In this document: piece by piece, positions 35,052 to 42,940 of the stretch
Numbering within the stretch: the stretch's first letter is position 1
How the letters are laid out: every line of letters starts with the position of its first letter
NCBI GenBank assembly: GCA_023435335.1
Contig: JAEYRU010000200.1
Span: 1-46,868 of the forward strand
Source: Pseudomonadota bacterium
GTDB taxonomy: Bacteria; Pseudomonadota; Alphaproteobacteria; Rhizobiales; Rhizobiaceae
Direction: 5' to 3'
DNA length: 46,868 bases
Notes under the pieces: generated by a model
Databases searched by the model: none
Told to the model about the DNA's origin: nothing
What the model saw: only the letters and a program-made list of their open reading frames with translations
Made by a program: the position numbers and the translations under genes

Positions 35052-36329
35052 TCAGGCGGCTCGCAGGATCGACTTGCCGGCATACGCGGCCTGCTTGCCC
35101 AGCTCCTCTTCGATGCGCAGGAGCTGATTGTACTTCGCCAGCCGGTCGGAGCGCGCAAGCGAGCCGGTCTTGATCTGCCCGCAATTGGTCGCGACGGCGA
35201 GATCGGCGATGGTGGAATCCTCGGTCTCGCCCGAGCGGTGCGACATGACGGCCGTATAGGCCGCGCGGTGCGCCGTCTCGACCGCGTCCAGCGTTTCCGA
35301 CAGCGAACCGATCTGGTTGACCTTGACCAGGATGGAATTGGCGACGCCCATGCGGATGCCGTCGCGCAGCCGGGCGGAATTGGTAACGAACAGGTCGTCG
35401 CCGACCAGCTGCACCTTGTCGCCGACAAGGTCAGTGAGCGTCTTCCACCCGTCCCAGTCGTCCTCGGCCATGCCATCCTCGACCGAGATGATCGGATAGT
35501 CGGCGCACAGCTTGGCGAGGTATTTCGCCTGCGACTTCGGATCGCGGGTCTTCCTCTCGCCCTCATAAACGTAGTTGCCGTCCTTGAAGAACTCGGTCGC
35601 GGCGCAGTCGAGCGCCAGCCCCACCTGCTCGCCCGGCTTGTATCCGGCCGCCTCGATCGAGCTCATCACGAAGTCGAGCGCGGCCTGCGCGTTCTTGATG
35701 TTCGGCGCAAAGCCGCCCTCATCGCCGACATTCGTGTTGTGGCCGGCGTCCTTCAGCCGCTTCTTGAGCGTGTGGAAGATCTCGGCGCCCCAGCGCAGCC
35801 CCTCGCGAAAGCTCTCCGCGCCGACCGGCATGATCATGAATTCCTGGAAGTCGATGGGGTTGTCGGCATGCGCGCCACCATTGACGATATTCATCATCGG
35901 CACGGGGAGCACATGCGCCCCTGCCCCGCCGACATAGCGGTAGAGCGGCAGGCCGGCGGCCTCGGCCGCAGCCTTGGCGACGGCCAGCGAAACGCCGAGG
36001 ATCGCATTCGCGCCGAGCCGCTTCTTGTTCGGCGTCCCGTCGAGTTCGATCATGGTGCGGTCGATATGGAGCTGATTTTCGGCCTCCATTCCGCCGATCG
36101 CCTCGAAAATCTCGCCGTTGACGGCTTCCACCGCCCTTTCCACACCCTTGCCGAGATAGCGCGGGCCGCCATCGCGCAGTTCAACCGCTTCATGCGCACC
36201 GGTCGAGGCGCCGGACGGCACCGCGGCACGGCCCATGGAGCCATCCTCGAGAACCACGTCCACCTCCACTGTGGGATTGCCGCGGCTGTCGAGAATCTCG
36301 CGGGCAACGATGTCGACGATGGCGGTCAT
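35052..36329 (-). CDS. eno: Enolase
   Basis: A 425-residue glycolytic enolase (2-phosphoglycerate to phosphoenolpyruvate). N-terminal signature IVAREILDSRGNPTVEVDVV, catalytic-loop ASTGAHEAVELRDG, magnesium ligand regions GDEGGFAP, SVEDGMAEDDW and DDLFVT, and the C-terminal SHRSGETEDSTIADLAVATN block. Length is normal. It is followed on the same strand by ftsB and the pdh genes. Confidence 0.98.
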   Translation of the reverse strand: MTAIVDIVAREILDSRGNPTVEVDVVLEDGSMGRAAVPSGASTGAHEAVELRDGGPRYLGKGVERAVEAVNGEIFEAIGGMEAENQLHIDRTMIELDGTPNKKRLGANAILGVSLAVAKAAAEAAGLPLYRYVGGAGAHVLPVPMMNIVNGGAHADNPIDFQEFMIMPVGAESFREGLRWGAEIFHTLKKRLKDAGHNTNVGDEGGFAPNIKNAQAALDFVMSSIEAAGYKPGEQVGLALDCAATEFFKDGNYVYEGERKTRDPKSQAKYLAKLCADYPIISVEDGMAEDDWDGWKTLTDLVGDKVQLVGDDLFVTNSARLRDGIRMGVANSILVKVNQIGSLSETLDAVETAHRAAYTAVMSHRSGETEDSTIADLAVATNCGQIKTGSLARSDRLAKYNQLLRIEEELGKQAAYAGKSILRAA

Positions 36330-36473
36330 GGGGCGCTCCTGGCGGCTGGGGACAAGACGCGGCTCTCATAGCCAAAGGCTTGCCGCGAGGCAATGCGGGC
36401 AGAGCCGGCGACTGCAGTATCGCCAGCATGGATCTCTACCAACCCGTGCGAACGCAGGCGCTAAAAAGGCTGG

Positions 36474-36824
36474 TCAGAGCGGTGTATGCTGATGCCAAGC
36501 GAGCTTCCAGAGACCGCGGCGATCAAGGTATCCGGACGACACGGCCACGCGGTAGCGCGGTTCACCGCCGCGCTGCGCACTCGCCTCATAGGCGATAACG
36601 GCCACGCCGGGCGCGGGGCGTATCAGGGCTTTCGGCTCGATCTGGAGGTCCTGCCAGCGCGGGCCGGCGCTTACCGTTTCGGCAAGCTCGGCATTCGAAA
36701 GCAGGCGCACCATGCCGGGGAAAACCACGAGACAGGAATCGTCCGCATTCTCTCGATAGAAATCCGCGCCCTCGGTCCAGAAGCCGCGTTCGAGCTCGTA
36801 GATCGTCTCTTGCAGTACGGGCAT
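36474..36824 (-). CDS. SnoaL/NTF2-like (DUF4440-type) protein
   Basis: A 116-residue protein with the NTF2-like cone fold pattern: LQETIYELERGFWTEGADFY, the central FPGMVRLLSNAELAETV, and the closing strand GLWKLAWHQHTPL. Such proteins are often ketosteroid-isomerase-like or ligand-binding; no catalytic residues can be named. It stands alone between eno and the DUF2155 gene. GAGGGAAA precedes the ATG at 36824. Confidence 0.75.
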   Translation of the reverse strand: MPVLQETIYELERGFWTEGADFYRENADDSCLVVFPGMVRLLSNAELAETVSAGPRWQDLQIEPKALIRPAPGVAVIAYEASAQRGGEPRYRVAVSSGYLDRRGLWKLAWHQHTPL

Positions 36825-36880
36825 GCCGGTTTCCCTCGAAGTGATCGACCGACAACGCCGCAGGAGGGGATTTGCTCCCT

Positions 36881-37390
36881 CTACCGGTTCGCGTCGGCCG
36901 ATTTCGGCGGGGGGACCTCGGACGACTGCTTGCAGGATTTCAGCCAGACGTCATAGACGGCATGCTCGACCGCGTTCAGTCCCGGGCTCTCGGCGAACAT
37001 CCAGCCGGAGAAGATGCGGCGGATCTTGCGGTCGAGAGTGATCTCGTCGACCTCGACGAAGGAGTCCGTCTTCGGCTCCTCCTCATCCGGACTGGAATAA
37101 CAGACGCGCGGCGTCACCTGCAGCGCGCCGAACTGCACCGTCTCGTCCACATAGACGTCGAAGGTGATGATCCGGCCGGTGATCTTGTCGATGCCGGCGA
37201 ATTCCGCGACCGGATTGCTGACGCGCCGGAGAGGCGTCTGCTCCTCCGGCGGCACCACCTCGTCCTCCAGCGGCGCCTCGATCACGGGCGCGTTCGGAAA
37301 CGGCGCCAGCGTTTCCTGAGCGTTCGCAGATGGAGCCGCCAGCGCTGTGGCGAGAAGAAAGGCGGCCCGCCGCAGCTTTAACGTCGTCAT
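36881..37390 (-). CDS. DUF2155 family exported protein
   Basis: A 169-residue DUF2155 protein. A signal peptide (MTTLKLRRAAFLLATALAAP to ANA) precedes an acidic Pro-rich stretch and the conserved core ITGRIITFDVYVDETVQFGA, VCYSSPDEEE and RIFSGWMFAESPGLNAVEHA. The family is restricted to alphaproteobacteria and its role is unknown. It lies 95 bases downstream of the NDUFA12 gene on the same strand, a neighbourhood I recall as conserved in rhizobia; this could indicate a link with the envelope or complex I, but that is speculation. Confidence 0.85.
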   Translation of the reverse strand: MTTLKLRRAAFLLATALAAPSANAQETLAPFPNAPVIEAPLEDEVVPPEEQTPLRRVSNPVAEFAGIDKITGRIITFDVYVDETVQFGALQVTPRVCYSSPDEEEPKTDSFVEVDEITLDRKIRRIFSGWMFAESPGLNAVEHAVYDVWLKSCKQSSEVPPPKSADANR

Positions 37391-37485
37391 ACCGTCACCG
37401 AATGCGCCACGCGGTTTCCGCGCTGGCCAGCAATGCCCGTTACTCGGCTAAACGCGAAATGTGGCAACAAAGGACCGGCTGGGCC

Positions 37486-37878
37486 TCACGGCGTCCAGGC
37501 GTCGTAGTCGCCGGTGACACGCGGCCGCTCGGCGTTGTTCAGGATCGAGCCGCGCGGGCGATAGGCCATCGGGGTCCCCGTCATGTTGGGAACATGCGAT
37601 TTCTCCCATTCGCGGGCCCTGTAATTCTCCTGGGCGGGCGGGGTATCGACGCGGTGATGCATCCACCCGTGCCATCCCGGCGGGATCGCACTGGCCTCGG
37701 CGTAGCCGGCATAGATCACCCAGCGGCGGGTGCGGCCCTCGGAGTCCCTGCCGCCCTCGTAGTAGATGTTGCCGAACTCGTCCTGCCCGACCTTGGTGCC
37801 GTGGCGCCAGGTATGGAATCGGGTTCCCATCGTCTGGCCGTTCCACCAGGTGAATAGCTGCAGCAGGAAGTTCTTCAT
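37486..37878 (-). CDS. NADH:ubiquinone oxidoreductase accessory subunit NDUFA12 (B17.2) homologue
   Basis: A 130-residue homologue of mitochondrial complex I subunit NDUFA12. Diagnostic features are FTWWNGQTMGTRFHTWRHG, VGQDEFGNIYYEGG, RRWVIYAG and the Trp/His-rich PPGWHGWMHHRVD. It is one of the few supernumerary complex I subunits shared by alphaproteobacteria and mitochondria, and acts on the cytoplasmic arm of NADH dehydrogenase. The nuo operon is not in the window. GAGGGATAG precedes the ATG at 37878. Confidence 0.95.
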   Translation of the reverse strand: MKNFLLQLFTWWNGQTMGTRFHTWRHGTKVGQDEFGNIYYEGGRDSEGRTRRWVIYAGYAEASAIPPGWHGWMHHRVDTPPAQENYRAREWEKSHVPNMTGTPMAYRPRGSILNNAERPRVTGDYDAWTP

Positions 37879-37988
37879 CTATCCCTCGTCTCGCGCGCAG
37901 AGCGGCGGCTCAGCGCCTTATGGCGTCGGCGGGCGCGGAACGCAAGTGGGCGGAGCCCCCGCGGCGAGGCTTCGCCACAGCCCCGAAC

Positions 37989-38369
37989 CTAGGTCTCGGA
38001 GCCGATCTCCTCGAGCGTCACCTTGTCGGGGTAGAAGGCGACATAGTCCTTGATCAGGCTGGCGCCTTCCAGCGGCCGGTCATAGGTCCAGGCGATCTCC
38101 CGGCCGTCAAGCGTGAAGTAGGACGCATCGCCCTTGAGCGGGCAGTGAGTGCTCTTGCCGGCGACAGGCTGCAGAGCATCGGCCACGTCGGTACGGGGTA
38201 TATAGACGACCGGATCGTAGGGCTCGCGACCGGTCTCCATGATCCGAAGCGCCGCGGTCGTTTCCGCGAGGATCTTTCCTTCGCGGCGAACCCTGACACG
38301 CTGCCGGACCGGTTTGACATGCATGAAATGGGCTTCGTTGCCCGAATTGCGGACCGTGGTCGTCGTCAT
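37989..38369 (-). CDS. DUF427 domain protein
   Basis: A 126-residue DUF427 protein of unknown function. The signature is seen in RVRREGKILAETTAALRIME, YIPRTDVADALQPVAGKSTH, CPLKGDASYFTL and IAWTYDRPLEGASLIKDYVA. AGGAGG lies nine bases before the ATG. The stand-alone domain is common in rhizobia. No operon partner is obvious. Confidence 0.9.
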   Translation of the reverse strand: MTTTTVRNSGNEAHFMHVKPVRQRVRVRREGKILAETTAALRIMETGREPYDPVVYIPRTDVADALQPVAGKSTHCPLKGDASYFTLDGREIAWTYDRPLEGASLIKDYVAFYPDKVTLEEIGSET

Positions 38370-38491
38370 CCGCTCGGCCTCCTGCTGGGGTTGAGATACG
38401 CAGGACCGAATCTAGGTTTGTCGGTGGCGGCTGGCCAGGCGACGCCGGTCACGTTGGCGCGAGCCGTGCCATCGCGGGTCCTGCACGCACG

Positions 38492-38983
38492 TCAGTCCAG
38501 CTTCATCTTGAATGCCACGTGGCTCTGCACGAAACCCAACCTTCGATAGAAGCGGTGCGCATCCATACGCGCGGCGTTGGACGACAGGTGCACGCCTCGG
38601 GCGCCGGCTTCGCGCGCCTTGCCGATGGCAAAGCGGATCATGGCTTCTCCGATGCCGCGGCCACGCAGGTCGGCGCGTGTCTGCACCGCCTCGATGGCGA
38701 GCGAGGAGCTGCCGCGGCCTGTCATCGTGGTGATCAGCGTCGTCTGGAACGTGCCCACCACTTCCCCAGAGAGGTCGGCAACGTAGAGCGCGTCGGCCGG
38801 ACTCGCGGCGATCCGGTCGAAGGCCGCCAGATAGTCCGGCGCCGCCGCCGGATCGGTGGTGTCTCCGTGCCCACCTAGTTCGTCGGCTGCGAATAGCGCG
38901 ACAATCGCGGCGACATCGTCCCGCCGCGCCTCGCGAATGACGAGCGAAGCCGAATTCACAAGTTCACGCCCGCGTTCTAGCAT
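38492..38983 (-). CDS. GNAT-family N-acetyltransferase
   Basis: A 163-residue acetyltransferase. After IREARRDDVAAIVALFAADE, the acetyl-CoA site is VQTRADLRGRGIGEAMIRFA and the C-terminal motif is DAHRFYRRLGFVQSHVAFKM. The ATG at 38983 with GAGGGAG upstream is preferred; a GTG at 38959 would remove eight residues and is also possible. It diverges from the exported-protein gene at 39018, with 34 bases between starts. Confidence 0.85.
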   Translation of the reverse strand: MLERGRELVNSASLVIREARRDDVAAIVALFAADELGGHGDTTDPAAAPDYLAAFDRIAASPADALYVADLSGEVVGTFQTTLITTMTGRGSSSLAIEAVQTRADLRGRGIGEAMIRFAIGKAREAGARGVHLSSNAARMDAHRFYRRLGFVQSHVAFKMKLD

Positions 38984-39017
38984 GCCGGCCGCTCCCTCAG
39001 CGCAACGGAAAACCTCG

Positions 39018-39458
39018 ATGACCAGAAACTCCTCCGCAGCTCTCGCTTCTGCAACCTGCCTCATGCTTTCAGGCACCACCTCCGCACAGGACGGGCCGAC
39101 CGGCATCGCCTTCGCCTATGCCCCGGAACAAGGCAGCGGCCTATGCACCGGAGACGACCCGGCGATGGCGCTGACCTGCGCCCGCGACAAATGCGTGGCG
39201 GAGAGCGGGGCGCTGCCCGAGGATTGCACTCAGGTTACCTGGTGCTTCCCGGCTGGGTGGAGTTTCGCCGTCGGGGTGATGCACAAGGAGGGCATCCACT
39301 GGAGCGAATTCAGCTGCGGATGGCCCTCGCGGGAAGCGGCCCTGGCCGCCGCCGACGTCCGCTGCGACCTGGCCTACCGGGAGTACATACAGGAATGCGC
39401 GGTCGGCGGCCTCTGGGACGAGAACGGGCATGAAGTCTCACTGGAGGAAGCTCGCTAG
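39018..39458 (+). CDS. Exported Cys-rich protein (DUF4189-like)
   Basis: A 146-residue predicted periplasmic protein. A signal peptide ends at TSA (residues 21-23) before QDGPTG. The mature part has eight Cys (43, 54, 59, 70, 76, 100, 116, 127) and an Ala-rich core GIAFAYAPEQGSG...ALTCARDKC that looks like DUF4189-type proteins, though I am not sure of family membership. An even Cys count suggests disulfide bonds. The upstream ribosome site is weak. It precedes the LuxR-type gene on the same strand with 112 bases between. Confidence 0.7.
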   Translation: MTRNSSAALASATCLMLSGTTSAQDGPTGIAFAYAPEQGSGLCTGDDPAMALTCARDKCVAESGALPEDCTQVTWCFPAGWSFAVGVMHKEGIHWSEFSCGWPSREAALAAADVRCDLAYREYIQECAVGGLWDENGHEVSLEEAR

Positions 39459-39487
39459 CAAAACATCCTGCAGCCTTCACACGCGCG

Positions 39488-39516
39488 TTGCTTCCCCAGG
39501 GGAAGCGGGCTAGTTT
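39488..39516 (+). promoter_or_regulatory. Candidate promoter with internal palindrome before the LuxR-type gene
   Basis: GCTTCCCC, A, GGGGAAGC (39490-39506) is a perfect 8+8 inverted repeat. It is enclosed by TTGCTT (39488-39493) and TAGTTT (39511-39516), which are 17 bases apart and could be weak -35 and -10 boxes. Read as RNA it could instead end the upstream transcript, as a short T-run follows. A promoter with an operator for the LuxR-type regulator is the more interesting reading; neither is proven. Confidence 0.35.
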
Positions 39517-39570
39517 TGCCGATACGCGCCAGCGCGGGGCGGGATGCTGGGCGAGACGAGGAACCGGGCC

Positions 39571-40734
39571 GTGCATTTGTCAGTCGGCGGCCGCAACGAT
39601 GCTGTCTTCCCCGAGGTCGTGGAATCCGTCTACGACTCCATCGTCGATTCATGCCGGTGGCCGGATGCGCTGGGGGCGATGTGCCGCCTTGCAAACGGCT
39701 GCATCGCAACTCTAGGCGTGATCGACACAGCCGCCAACGCCGCGCGCCTGCTGATGTCCTATGGCGATGCCGCGATCATCGATCCGCTGATGAATGAATA
39801 CGCGGCGGACGTATCCTTCTTCTCCGCGCTCCCGCGCATGGATGTGGACGTTCCGTTCACGGTCGACCTGGTCTACGGCCTGCAGGGTCCTTCCGCGCGG
39901 GAGATCTGGCTGGAGAGCCGCATCGCGCGAGAGTGGGTCATTCCCAACCGTCTCGACGACTTCTTCTGGGTGGCGTTGCTCAAACAGCCGACGCGCGTCG
40001 GCACGCTGATGATCATCACCGACAAGGACCGCCCGGAGATCACGGGCCACGACCTCGACACGGTCTCGCGCCTGGCGCCGCATGTCCGGCGGGCGGTGAC
40101 CATCGGCGACATGTTTGACGGGGAACGACGCGCCTCGGCGATGTTCCGACAGATTGTCGAGGGCCTGGCACACCCGGTGCTGATCGTGACTTCCGACATG
40201 CACATCCTGTTCTCAAACCCCGCCGCGGACGCGCTGCTTGCCGATGGCGCGGCCATCTCCTCGCTGCGCGGCCAGCTTTCCTTCACCTATCCGCAGGCGG
40301 ATGCGGCGGTTGCCCACGCAGTCGAGCTAGGCACGCGGGACGAGTTCGCCATGGGACCGGCAGGGATCAATGTGCCGCTCTTCAAGGCACGGGTGCCGGC
40401 CGTCGCCCACGTAATGCCGCTTGTACGAAGGGACCCGTCGGCGCGGATAGCGAACCGCGCGGCGGCCGCGATCTTCATCGCAGCGGCAGGTTGCGGCCCC
40501 CTGCCCGCCCTCGACGCCATGGCCGCATTATTCGGCCTTACCGCCGCCGAACGACGGGTGGCCGGCCACGTGGCCGACGGCATGACGCGCGGAGAGATCG
40601 CCGCCTCGGCAGGCGTCTCAGACGGCACGGTCAAGTCTCAGCTTGCAGCCATCTTCGACAAGACCGGGGCCTCCGACCAGCGCGAGCTTCAACTGCTGAT
40701 CCGCGAGCTCTCGCCCCCCGTATCACCTGCCTGA
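39571..40734 (+). CDS. LuxR-type transcriptional regulator
   Basis: A 387-residue protein with a C-terminal LuxR/FixJ-type helix-turn-helix (about residues 321-378): FGLTAAERRVAGHVADGMTR, GEIAASAGVSDGTVKSQLAA, IFDKTGASDQRELQLLI. The N-terminal 300 residues have no receiver Asp and no clear autoinducer domain; a PAS-like stretch (HPVLIVTSDMHILFSNPAAD) lies at about 200-220. A GTG at 39571 preceded by GAGGAA is favoured; ATG at 39544 is the alternative. A stem-loop follows the stop. It is likely to control the exported-protein genes downstream. Confidence 0.85.
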   Translation: MHLSVGGRNDAVFPEVVESVYDSIVDSCRWPDALGAMCRLANGCIATLGVIDTAANAARLLMSYGDAAIIDPLMNEYAADVSFFSALPRMDVDVPFTVDLVYGLQGPSAREIWLESRIAREWVIPNRLDDFFWVALLKQPTRVGTLMIITDKDRPEITGHDLDTVSRLAPHVRRAVTIGDMFDGERRASAMFRQIVEGLAHPVLIVTSDMHILFSNPAADALLADGAAISSLRGQLSFTYPQADAAVAHAVELGTRDEFAMGPAGINVPLFKARVPAVAHVMPLVRRDPSARIANRAAAAIFIAAAGCGPLPALDAMAALFGLTAAERRVAGHVADGMTRGEIAASAGVSDGTVKSQLAAIFDKTGASDQRELQLLIRELSPPVSPA

Positions 40735-40753
40735 AATCTCGATCGCATCTGCC

Positions 40754-40780
40754 GCGCGGGTGATGAACCCGCGCCTTTCT
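40754..40780 (+). terminator. Putative terminator after the LuxR-type gene
   Basis: GCGCGGGT and ACCCGCGC form an 8-base-pair stem with a GATGA loop at 40754-40774, 19 bases after the stop codon, followed by CTTTCT. The T-tract is short, so termination may be partial. It separates the regulator from the three exported-protein genes. Confidence 0.5.
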
Positions 40781-40851
40781 CGCGCTCTCATCGCTGCGAA
40801 GGGATTTTCGCGGCCGTCTGGAGGGCGCGGCCGCCAATGCGAGGACATGAC

Positions 40852-41205
40852 ATGATCACACCCCTTTTCCGATTTCAGCGGCGCAGCCTCAGGCGCATTG
40901 TGTTCCCGGCCTTGGCGATCGCGCTCGCCGTCCCGTCGGTCGTACCAACGGTGCGCCCGGCCACTGCCCTTCCGACCAGTTGCCGGGTCATCACCTACTA
41001 TCAGACCGCCGCGATGGAGACCGTCGTAGGCGTGCGCACGAATTGTCCAGGAAGCTCCAACACCGGGCGTACGTCGCCGCACCGGGAAGTCGAGACGGTG
41101 ACGCTGGACGCGCCCGGCCCCGGCCCGGTGGGCGGAGGCTCCGGCAAGCTGCCATGCGAATTCCTGGCCAAGGGCTGCGGCAATCTGCCGGTTCGGCGCA
41201 ACTAA
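40852..41205 (+). CDS. Small exported protein (DUF6289-like)
   Basis: A 117-residue protein. The signal peptide has a strongly basic start (RFQRRSLRRIVF) and a hydrophobic core ending at ATA (37-39). The mature part, CRVITYYQTAAMETVVGVRT and NCPGSSNTGR, resembles the Tyr-Tyr, Val-Val-Gly style of DUF6289 proteins, a family of small uncharacterised peptides; this match is from memory and moderate. It has four Cys (44, 65, 102, 109) and a Gly/Pro-rich linker. GAGGA is six bases before the ATG at 40852. It begins a run of three exported-protein genes. Confidence 0.65.
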   Translation: MITPLFRFQRRSLRRIVFPALAIALAVPSVVPTVRPATALPTSCRVITYYQTAAMETVVGVRTNCPGSSNTGRTSPHREVETVTLDAPGPGPVGGGSGKLPCEFLAKGCGNLPVRRN

Positions 41206-41224
41206 GCACAGACGAGGAAACCCT

Positions 41225-41548
41225 ATGACGAAGATGTTGTCGAAAGCGTCCACCGTGCTGGCCTTGCTGGCGGTCTACAATTTCGCGCCCGCCTCGGCCT
41301 GGAGCTTCTCGTGCCAGTCAGGACGACCCGGTAGCAACGCGACCTGCTCCTGCTCCGGGCGGACGGACTGCCAGGACATGCGGCGCTCGGAAATGTGCGG
41401 CGGCGACCTGACCTGCAAGGAAGGAAAGTGCAGCTGCACCGCCGCCCTCGTGGTCGATCCGGGACCGTCCACAGGGACCGGCGGCGTGAGGCCGAAGTTC
41501 ACCGCGCCGAAGGGCGTGACCACCAACACCCTGCAGAAGACGCCGTGA
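41225..41548 (+). CDS. Exported eight-cysteine protein of unknown function
   Basis: A 107-residue protein with a signal peptide cut after A25 (PASA before WSFSC). The mature N-terminal half has eight Cys (30, 41, 43, 49, 58, 64, 69, 71) spaced C-x10-C-x-C-x5-C-x8-C-x5-C-x4-C-x-C, a density that suggests a small disulfide-tied domain. The C-terminal 35 residues are Pro/Thr/Gly-rich and probably unstructured. I do not recognise the family. It begins 19 bases after the preceding exported-protein gene and ends 32 bases before the next. Confidence 0.68.
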   Translation: MTKMLSKASTVLALLAVYNFAPASAWSFSCQSGRPGSNATCSCSGRTDCQDMRRSEMCGGDLTCKEGKCSCTAALVVDPGPSTGTGGVRPKFTAPKGVTTNTLQKTP

Positions 41549-41580
41549 CGTCCGCGGCCCTGCACTGGGAGGAAAACGTT

Positions 41581-42813
41581 ATGTTGCCATTCCTGAGAAC
41601 CGGATCAGCACTGCTGCTGGCCACACTCTTTCTGCTGCCCACCCACACGATCGCCTCCGCCCAACCGCCAGCGTCGGGACCGCCACCGGTCAATCCTTCG
41701 CTTGCCGACTGCACGCCCTCGCAGAACAATGCACCCTGCAAGGCGGAACTTGGCCTGTTTCTCGTCACCAACACGATCCGCACGACCGCCCAGGCGAAGG
41801 TGGATGCGACCAACCAGCGACTCGAGGCGCAGGGCCGTTCGGCACGCGCATCGGTCGAATCGCTGAGGCAGTGGGCCCCGGCGCGCCTCGCCACCGACAT
41901 GCCGAACCGTCCGAACAGCTGGTTTGTCCGGGTGCCGTATATCCTCACGATCAAGGTCGCGATTCCGGTCACCTCGGACCGACGCATCGGAATACCCATC
42001 GACGTCAACGTGTTCTGCGAGAACTGGCAGACGACCGCGGGGCAGATCGCGGTACATGCGCGGCCGGGACCGGCGAGCTTCGAAGGCGGCAACATCCTGG
42101 AGGACGTGTTCAACGTCGGAAACTACATCGACGGGCAGGTGCGCAGTTCGTTCTCCGCACCGTCGGCGATGAGCATTCAAATCCCGAACTCGACCTGTAT
42201 CGCCATCAGCGGGTCCAACCAGAGAACGCAGGACACCGGCGACGACGTGGTCACCTGGACGACGCCGCGTCGCATTCTGGCGCCCACGGCCGCGGTAAAG
42301 CCAACCATCGAAGTTACATTCAACAGCTTGAAACGGCTGCAGGCGCGCAGCCCGGGCGGCATCGTTTACGGTGAGGTCGAGAACATCCTTCTCAACGCCT
42401 ATGCCAATACCGAAGGGCTCCAGAAGGCGCTGACGATGCGCGAAGGCGACGTTGCGGCGCTGAACCTCCCGCCCATCCGGCTGGATGCCGGCAAGTTCGA
42501 CCAGCTGGTGGTGATCGGCAACATCGACCAGCCGCCCAACAATCCCAAGGACAGCAGCTTCGCGGCTTTTCCGAAGTCTGCAAACTACGGCCCCGGTGCC
42601 CACACCCTGCAAATCCCGAAATGGTATTCGCGCCCGCCGGACCAGTTCAACCGCAAGCCGACATGGGTGAGTGTCCCGGCATACGAACTGGCCTATACGG
42701 TCCGCTATCTGAACACGGGCGAATTGGTGAGTGACGGAGGGACAGGTCCGATCACGCCGCCCAAGATAAGGCTGCCGCTCGGCACCAAAACGACCATCAA
42801 GTTACGACCTTGA
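41581..42813 (+). CDS. Large exported protein of unknown function
   Basis: A 410-residue protein. A signal peptide (MLPFLRTGSALLLATLFLLP to ASA) is followed by a Pro-rich stretch, a helical segment (about 55-100) and a longer part rich in Val/Ile/Thr that looks mostly beta-strand (VPYILTIKVAIPVTSDRRIG; TPRRILAPTAAVKPTIEVTF; VPAYELAYTVRYLNTGELVS). Four Cys are present (44, 53, 146, 206). No enzyme motif was found. GGGAGG precedes the ATG. It is the last gene of the run; a stem-loop follows 39 bases after the stop. Confidence 0.72.
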   Translation: MLPFLRTGSALLLATLFLLPTHTIASAQPPASGPPPVNPSLADCTPSQNNAPCKAELGLFLVTNTIRTTAQAKVDATNQRLEAQGRSARASVESLRQWAPARLATDMPNRPNSWFVRVPYILTIKVAIPVTSDRRIGIPIDVNVFCENWQTTAGQIAVHARPGPASFEGGNILEDVFNVGNYIDGQVRSSFSAPSAMSIQIPNSTCIAISGSNQRTQDTGDDVVTWTTPRRILAPTAAVKPTIEVTFNSLKRLQARSPGGIVYGEVENILLNAYANTEGLQKALTMREGDVAALNLPPIRLDAGKFDQLVVIGNIDQPPNNPKDSSFAAFPKSANYGPGAHTLQIPKWYSRPPDQFNRKPTWVSVPAYELAYTVRYLNTGELVSDGGTGPITPPKIRLPLGTKTTIKLRP

Positions 42814-42851
42814 GGCGGGGGAAACCCGCTGGACCAGATTGTCCCAATCAC

Positions 42852-42876
42852 GAGCCGCCCCCAGCGCGGGCGGCTC
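42852..42876. terminator. Stem-loop between convergent genes
   Basis: GAGCCGCCC and GGGCGGCTC pair over 9 bases with a 7-base loop, between the end of the large exported-protein gene (42813) and the end of the GNAT gene (42941). No T-tract is present on either strand, so it may slow transcription from both sides rather than act as a strong intrinsic terminator. Confidence 0.4.
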
Positions 42877-42940
42877 CAATGGCCCGCAAGGGACGGCCGA
42901 AACTGAGCATGGACGTCGGGACCGCATCCCCAGCGCGCGG

